Positions 4,986-5,018 of a stretch of 5,018 nucleotides of DNA are shown here, in pieces. The stretch covers positions 1-5,018 of the forward strand of contig JAFYPS010000174.1 of NCBI GenBank assembly GCA_017547395.1, read 5' to 3'. The stretch comes from Clostridia bacterium (lineage in GTDB: Bacteria; Bacillota_A; Clostridia; Oscillospirales; CAG-272). Made by a program: the position numbers and the translations under genes. How positions within the stretch are numbered: position 1 is the first letter of the stretch; the number at the start of each line of letters is the position of its first letter. The notes beneath the pieces are model-generated. The model saw nothing but the letters and a program-made list of their open reading frames with translations. It searched no databases and was not told where the DNA came from.

Positions 4986-5018
4986 CTCCCTACGACGGCA
5001 TTATCCGTATCAGGTTAA
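4986..5018 (-). promoter_or_regulatory. TPP (THI element) riboswitch, 3' part only
   Basis: On the - strand the window opens with ACCTGATACGGATAATGCC and continues GTCGTAGGGAG, the conserved 3' half of the thiamine pyrophosphate aptamer. ACGG and CCGT pair as the P4 stem flanking GATAATG, and GUAGGGAG closes the main stem. The 5' half with the CUGAGA motif and the promoter lie outside the window. The downstream thiamine transporter fits the known use of this aptamer. Confidence 0.93.

Overview
The window reads as ordinary chromosome from an endospore-forming, fairly AT-rich Clostridia-type Firmicute. This rests on the tail of a spoIIIA operon, a ThiT-type ECF thiamine transporter behind a TPP riboswitch, a DUF1540 cysteine-rich miniprotein, and a type A (not Bacillus type B) RNase P RNA. 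No species call can be supported.

Left part, + strand (1-2287): the 3' end of the spoIIIA operon. It holds the last 262 codons of spoIIIAE (5' end outside the window), then spoIIIAF, spoIIIAG and spoIIIAH. AE/AF overlap as TAATG and AF/AG as ATGA; AH follows after a 58-base gap with its own strong ribosome binding site. Together these encode much of the mother-cell side of the SpoIIIA-SpoIIQ channel that links mother cell and forespore. SpoIIIAF and especially SpoIIIAG are short for their families. A symmetrical hairpin (2256-2286) ends the operon and also serves the convergent gene.

Right part, - strand (5018 down to 2290): in order of transcription, the 3' half of a TPP riboswitch, an intrinsic terminator, thiT, a consensus promoter whose -35 box covers the thiT stop codon, rnpB with its own terminator, a second consensus promoter, a ROK-family regulator that has lost its kinase motifs, and a 59-residue DUF1540 protein missed by length-limited ORF calling. 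thiT appears to be controlled by premature termination in its leader; rnpB and the ROK gene each have a TTGACA-17-TATAAT promoter.

No mobile element, CRISPR array, tRNA or clearly new system was seen. The points most worth a second look are the compact SpoIIIAG with no room for the beta-triangle insertion, the pseudokinase-like ROK regulator, the two extra C-terminal membrane helices of ThiT, and a possible antiterminator pairing in the thiT leader.
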